26,192 nucleotides of DNA, taken from positions 1 to 26,192 of the forward strand of contig URNK01000004.1 in the NCBI GenBank assembly GCA_900549195.1, written 5' to 3'. How positions within the stretch are numbered: position 1 is the first letter of the stretch; every line of letters starts with the position of its first letter. Under the pieces are notes generated by a model, which had not been told where the DNA came from, did no database searches, and worked only from the letters and a program-made list of their open reading frames with translations. Source of the DNA: an uncultured Collinsella sp. (GTDB lineage: Bacteria; Actinomycetota; Coriobacteriia; Coriobacteriales; Coriobacteriaceae). The translations under genes and the position numbers were made by a program. Positions 21,848 through 26,192 of the stretch are shown one piece after another.

Positions 21848-24628
21848 ATGGATGGTCCAAGCGTGAGTCTCGGCAGCAAACTATCCAACGCAAAGGTCTC
21901 CTTTGCGATCTTTAAGCGCGACATCAAGCGATTGCTCGTGAACCCCGTCGCCCTGGTGGTTACTTTGGGCGTGTGCGTCATTCCCTCGCTGTATGCCTGG
22001 TACAACATCGTGGCTAACTGGGATCCGTACGGAAACACCCAGGGTATCAAGATTGCCATCGCCAACAACGATCGGGGCACCCAAAACGACTTGGTGGGCG
22101 AGCTCAACGCGGGCGACCAGGTCGTCGATCAGCTCAAGGAGAACGATCAGCTGGGCTGGACCTTCGTCGATTCGGCGGCCGACGCCAAGGAGGGCGTCGA
22201 GAGCGGTGAGTACTATGCGGCCATCGTAATCCCTAAGAACTTCTCGGATAACCTGGTCTCGATGCTCGACGGCAACTACCATCAGCCCAAGCTTACGTAC
22301 TACGTCAATGAGAAGAAGAGTGCTATTGCGCCCAAGGTTACCGACACCGGTGCAAGCACCATCGAGGAGCAGATCAACTCGGAATTTGTCTCCACAGTGG
22401 GCGAGACCGTTGCCAGCATCGCCAAGGATGCCGGGGTCGATTTAAAGGACAAGGCAACCCAGACTCAGAATTCGTTGGCTGGTTCGGTATCAGAGGCATC
22501 CGGTACCTTGGGTGAGGTGCGCGATTCGATTGGCGACATGAATGCCGCCATCGATAAGACGAGTGGCGCTATCGCCTCGGCTGATGCCGCGTTGGCGGGC
22601 CTGCAGGGTCAGACGCCCTCTCTAACGCAGGCAATCGCTCAGGGCAATGACCTGCTGGGCGAGGCGCGCGCTACGGCGGGCAACTCTGTCGCCTCGCTCT
22701 CCAAGGCACTCTCGGAGGGCAGCCTTGCGCTCATCAAGACGTCAGCCTCCGCGAACGCTGCGATTGGCAAGCTGACGGGCGCGGTCACATCTACGACCAC
22801 CCGCATCGACAACTCGCTTGAGTCTCTCCAAGCGACGATCGACCACAATAAGGCCGTTATCGGGCACTTGGAAATTCTCGTTAATGACACGTCGACAGGT
22901 TCCAAGGAAATTGACGCGCGCATTGTATCGACCATCGATTTGCTCCGCGAGCAGAATGAAAAGCTTCAGAGCATCAAGGACGGTCTGTCTGCGCAGTCGA
23001 GCGCCATGGCGAATGACGCCGCGGCTGTCTCGGGCGCCAGCGACGCTATCAATAACGCAATCCAGACCGGTGCGACCAACCTTGGCCAGGCCCAGACGGA
23101 CCTGGGTCAAAACGCGCTGCCGAAGGCCTCGAGCGCGCTTGATTCATTTGCCGCCGTCTCGGGTGATCTGACGGGAATCGTGTCTGGCCTCACGCCTACT
23201 ATTGCAAGTGCGCGCGGTACGCTTTCGCAGCTTAACGCTACGCTCGGCCAGGCCAAGACCACGCTGTCCCAGACCGATTCCTCGCTTGCCAAGGTCCAGG
23301 ACAAGCTTGCGACCGCAGCCAATGACATCGCGGCGCTGCAGACCTCTGAGTCTATGGGCGAGCTCGCCGACCTGATGGGCGTCGATGTCAATGACGTGGC
23401 AGATTTCATGGCCTCTCCGGTCGAGCTGACGTCCAAGTCGATCTATCCGGTCAAGAGCTTTGGCTCGGGCATCGCTCCCTTCTACACCAATCTGGCGCTT
23501 TGGGTGGGCGGTTACGTACTCATCGCCATCTACAAGCTCGAGGTCGATCGCGAGGGCATTGGCAGCTTTACGGCGCGCCAGGGCTACTTCGGCCGTTGGA
23601 TGCTCCTGGTGATCCTGGGCGCGCTCCAGGCCACCATCGTTACGGTGGGTGATCTGGTCATTGGCGTACAGTGCGTCAACCCGCTGCTGTTCGTGCTGGG
23701 CGGCATCGCCATCTCGTTCACCTACGTCAATATCATCTATGCGCTGTCCACTACGTTTAAGCACATCGGCAAGGCAATCGGCGTCATTCTCGTCATCGTG
23801 CAGATTCCGGGTTCGTCGGGCATGTATCCCATCGAGATGATGCCCGGCTTCTTCCAGTGGCTGCACCCGCTGCTGCCCTTTACCTACGGCATCAATCTGC
23901 TGCGCGAGACGGTCGGCGGCATGTACTCGTTTAACTACCTGTTTAACCTGTGCATTCTGAGCGTGTTCTTGATCGTGGCGCTCTTTATCGGCCTGCAGCT
24001 GCGTCCGCTGCTGCTCAACCTTAACCTGCTCTTTGATAAACAGCTCTCCACGACCGGTATGATGATTTGCGAGTCCAACGACCTGCCGCGCCAGCGCTAC
24101 TCGCTGCGCACGGCCATGCGTGTCATGCTCGATTCCGATTCGTACCGTCGCGAACTGCTCGATCATGCGGTCGCCTTTGAACATCGCTACCCGTACTACA
24201 TCAAGGGCGGTTTTGCCGCCGTGGTGGGCGTTCAGGTCCTGCTCTTTGTCCTGTCGACGGTTCTCGATATCGACAATAACGGCAAGATCATCCTGCTTGT
24301 CATTTGGATCATCTCGGTTATTGCCATCTGCGGCTGGCTGATCAATATCGAATATATCCGAGCGAGCCTCAATACCCAGATGCGCATCTCGGCGCTTTCG
24401 GATGAGGACCTGCGTCGCGAGATGCGCGAACACACGGCCGCCATTCCTGCCGCCCGCCACATGTTTGGCCTCAACGCCAGCGAGCGTGGTGCCAAGGGCG
24501 GCGATCAGTCCACGGGCCGCTTGCCGTATATCGGCTCGCACCATAAATCTCAGGGCAGCGACAGCACAGCCACAAATGATGGAGATACCACCGCGCTTGG
24601 CAAGCACTCCAAAGGAGGTGAGGCATAA
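21848..24628 (+). CDS. YhgE/Pip-family membrane protein (ABC-2-like), first of a tandem pair
   Basis: About 926 residues from ATG 21848. An ATG at 21812 and a GTG at 21863 are alternatives; none has a clean ribosome-binding site, so the start is uncertain. One membrane segment (about 31-53) is followed by the family signature NWDPYGNTQGIKIAIAN. A long extracellular helical region (about 175-520; rich in Ala, Ser, Thr, Asp and Gln) is probably coiled coil. A C-terminal block of membrane segments starts near residue 543. Two further segments (about 786-808 and 820-842, the latter in IILLVIWIISVIAICGWLI) and a charged cytoplasmic tail lie beyond the usual YhgE block. YhgE/Pip relatives are known from phage adsorption and as ABC-2-type membrane proteins; the transported substrate is not known. 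No ATPase gene is visible here. Confidence 0.88.
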   Translation: MDGPSVSLGSKLSNAKVSFAIFKRDIKRLLVNPVALVVTLGVCVIPSLYAWYNIVANWDPYGNTQGIKIAIANNDRGTQNDLVGELNAGDQVVDQLKENDQLGWTFVDSAADAKEGVESGEYYAAIVIPKNFSDNLVSMLDGNYHQPKLTYYVNEKKSAIAPKVTDTGASTIEEQINSEFVSTVGETVASIAKDAGVDLKDKATQTQNSLAGSVSEASGTLGEVRDSIGDMNAAIDKTSGAIASADAALAGLQGQTPSLTQAIAQGNDLLGEARATAGNSVASLSKALSEGSLALIKTSASANAAIGKLTGAVTSTTTRIDNSLESLQATIDHNKAVIGHLEILVNDTSTGSKEIDARIVSTIDLLREQNEKLQSIKDGLSAQSSAMANDAAAVSGASDAINNAIQTGATNLGQAQTDLGQNALPKASSALDSFAAVSGDLTGIVSGLTPTIASARGTLSQLNATLGQAKTTLSQTDSSLAKVQDKLATAANDIAALQTSESMGELADLMGVDVNDVADFMASPVELTSKSIYPVKSFGSGIAPFYTNLALWVGGYVLIAIYKLEVDREGIGSFTARQGYFGRWMLLVILGALQATIVTVGDLVIGVQCVNPLLFVLGGIAISFTYVNIIYALSTTFKHIGKAIGVILVIVQIPGSSGMYPIEMMPGFFQWLHPLLPFTYGINLLRETVGGMYSFNYLFNLCILSVFLIVALFIGLQLRPLLLNLNLLFDKQLSTTGMMICESNDLPRQRYSLRTAMRVMLDSDSYRRELLDHAVAFEHRYPYYIKGGFAAVVGVQVLLFVLSTVLDIDNNGKIILLVIWIISVIAICGWLINIEYIRASLNTQMRISALSDEDLRREMREHTAAIPAARHMFGLNASERGAKGGDQSTGRLPYIGSHHKSQGSDSTATNDGDTTALGKHSKGGEA

Positions 24629-26192
24629 ATGAAGAACATCCTGCATCTGTTTAAGCGCGATGTCCAAAACGTGTCTCGCTCCGTGATCGGCTTGGTTGTC
24701 GTGATGGGCCTCATTATCGTACCGTGTCTGTACGCGTGGTTTAACATCGCCGGCAGCTGGGATCCGTACGGCAACACCGGCAATCTTAAGATCGCCGTGG
24801 TCAACACCGATGAGGGTTACGAGAGCGATTTGATCCCCGTCGAGGTTAACGTGGGCGAAAACGTGACCGCCACCCTACGCGGCAACGAGAGCTTCGATTG
24901 GGTTGTGCTCAACAATCGCGAAAAGGCTATCGAGGGCGTTAAGTCGGGCGCTTACTATGCGGCCGTCGTAATCCCCAAGAGCTTTAGCTCCGACATGATG
25001 ACGCTTTTCTCGACCGACGTGAAACACGCCGATATCGAGTTTTACGAGAACCAGAAGGCCAACGCCATTGCGCAGATCGTGACCGAGAAGGGTTCGAGTG
25101 CCGTTCAGAGCCAGGTTAACGAAACTTTTACCGAGACCATTACGAGCATCGGTCTTAAGACGGTGTCCAGCCTGCTCGATTACATGAGCACCGACCAGGT
25201 CAGCAACTTTATCGCCAACCTGTCCTCGACGCTTGGCGATTCGATTGAGGACCTGCGAGACGTTCAGGCAAATGCTTCGTCGCTGGCGGGCATTTTGAGC
25301 TCCACGTCCGATTCGCTGACGTCGGCGAGCGGCATGCTCAAGCAGACGGGCACGGTCGATGAGTCAACGAAGCAGCTGATGGAGCATGTCAAGAGCGGTA
25401 TTAGCGATTCCAAGGAAGCGCTGAAGGACGCCAACGACGCCATCAATGCCGCGATTGACGGAAGCACGGGCTCGTTTGACAACGTGTCCGCCGAGCTTGC
25501 GAAGGCATTTGATGCCGCGAATCAACATGTCGACCTTACAGTGTCCCAGCTCAACGATGCCGCGGCGGCGCTCAACACGCGTGCCGACGATATCGACGCC
25601 ACGGCCGACCAGCTCCGCAGCTTTGCCGATCAGGTGACTGACGAAAAACTCCAGGACAGCCTCAAGTCAGTGGCAACATCGCTGAGCAGGATTGCTGTGG
25701 AGTATCGCAACAACGCCAAGGATCTGGCGGCCACCGCGAAGTCTCTCTCCGATAGCATGGCCGAGGTCAACAACTTGCGTGCCGAAGTCGACCAGGCCAT
25801 CGCCGATGCCAAGGCGGGCATTTCGGGCGCCAAGTCCGACTACGACTCCACGTTCTCGGTCAAGGCAAAGGAGCTCAAGAAGACGGTTTCAGGCATCCTG
25901 GACTCGCTGGATGGCATCTCGGGCGATCTGGATAGCGCCGTAGACGGCCTGACCGACGCATCCGGTTCGCTGGCAAAGGGCCTCTCCAAGGCTGCAAAGC
26001 TGGTCAACAAGGCTTCTGATCAGCTGGGCGAGGCGTCGGACAAGATCAGTGCGTTTAAGGACGAGCTCGACGGCGCCTTGATGTCGGATGACCTCGCTAC
26101 GATCAAGACGATGATCGGCAATGATCCCGAGGGTCTGGCCGTGTCGCTTTCCGGCCCCGTCGCGCTCGATCGCCAGCCGGTCTATCCGATCC
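24629..26192 (+). CDS. YhgE/Pip-family membrane protein, second of the pair, 3' truncated by window edge
   Basis: The frame is open from ATG 24629 to the end of the window (521 codons). AAAGGAGGTGAG directly precedes it, and the ATG begins on the base after the upstream stop, so the two genes are translationally linked. The start MKNILHLFKRDVQN, one membrane segment (about 17-37), then SWDPYGNTGNLKIAVVN and KSGAYYAAVVIPKSF match the first gene position by position. A long Ala/Ser/Asp-rich helical region follows (about 170-500). The visible part ends at RQPVYPI, just where the C-terminal membrane block should begin. The two proteins are diverged paralogues and probably form a hetero-oligomer (inference). 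Confidence 0.88.
   Translation, partial: MKNILHLFKRDVQNVSRSVIGLVVVMGLIIVPCLYAWFNIAGSWDPYGNTGNLKIAVVNTDEGYESDLIPVEVNVGENVTATLRGNESFDWVVLNNREKAIEGVKSGAYYAAVVIPKSFSSDMMTLFSTDVKHADIEFYENQKANAIAQIVTEKGSSAVQSQVNETFTETITSIGLKTVSSLLDYMSTDQVSNFIANLSSTLGDSIEDLRDVQANASSLAGILSSTSDSLTSASGMLKQTGTVDESTKQLMEHVKSGISDSKEALKDANDAINAAIDGSTGSFDNVSAELAKAFDAANQHVDLTVSQLNDAAAALNTRADDIDATADQLRSFADQVTDEKLQDSLKSVATSLSRIAVEYRNNAKDLAATAKSLSDSMAEVNNLRAEVDQAIADAKAGISGAKSDYDSTFSVKAKELKKTVSGILDSLDGISGDLDSAVDGLTDASGSLAKGLSKAAKLVNKASDQLGEASDKISAFKDELDGALMSDDLATIKTMIGNDPEGLAVSLSGPVALDRQPVYPI

Noticed and set aside
23144..24667. 507-codon minus-strand frame
   Set aside because: Antisense to the YhgE/Pip-like gene; Arg/Gln/His/Asp-rich shadow composition.
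21848..26192. Prophage genes, because relatives are called phage infection proteins
   Set aside because: Pip/YhgE is a host membrane protein; there are no capsid, tail, integrase or lysis genes in the window.
1..26192. CRISPR array or insertion sequence
   Set aside because: No regularly spaced repeats with unique spacers and no transposase frame were found on either strand.

Overview
The window looks like a chromosomal stretch from a high-GC actinobacterium of the class Coriobacteriia, most likely Collinsella. That placement is an inference from overall protein character, GC-rich codon use and gene neighbourhoods; no 16S rRNA is present to prove it. The window is mostly housekeeping and regulatory DNA. 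There is no CRISPR array, prophage or transposase gene. Twenty protein-coding genes (two cut by the window edges) and three tRNA genes can be supported.

Left third (1-9.7 kb): the 3' part of rsmA overlaps a TatD-family nuclease gene. Then come tRNA-Leu(CAG), an SPFH/band-7 membrane protein, rlmH and proC. A 158-bp palindromic element exactly fills the gap between proC and a convergent 57-residue membrane-protein gene. These are followed by serS, a small unknown gene, tRNA-Arg(ACG), an 813-residue TPR-like protein of unknown function, and tRNA-Ser(GCT). tRNA-Leu and tRNA-Arg are each followed by an unusual ~190-bp tandem unit. In each, the tRNA 3' end (from the T-loop) and its terminator are repeated after a conserved 98-bp hairpin-rich core. 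This is the most novel-looking feature of the window.

Middle (9.75-16.5 kb): a secreted D,D-carboxypeptidase (PBP5 type) is divergent from a VanR/VanS-like two-component system. A lone pstB (phosphate ABC transporter ATPase) follows, then a PhoB/PhoR-like two-component system. The layout suggests cell-wall and phosphate sensing placed side by side. The divergent dacA/response-regulator gap carries an 11-bp-spaced direct repeat of the kind OmpR-family regulators bind, and the pstB promoter region carries a Pho-box-like repeat.

Right third (16.6-26.2 kb): a compact polysaccharide co-polymerase / tyrosine kinase / PHP phosphatase module (CpsC-CpsD-CpsB type) is present without adjacent glycosyltransferases. 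It is followed by a GNAT acetyltransferase, htpG (Hsp90) with a terminator-like hairpin in its leader, and long hairpins. The window ends with two tandem YhgE/Pip-family membrane proteins (the second runs off the edge), translated with only stop-start contact and therefore probably partners.
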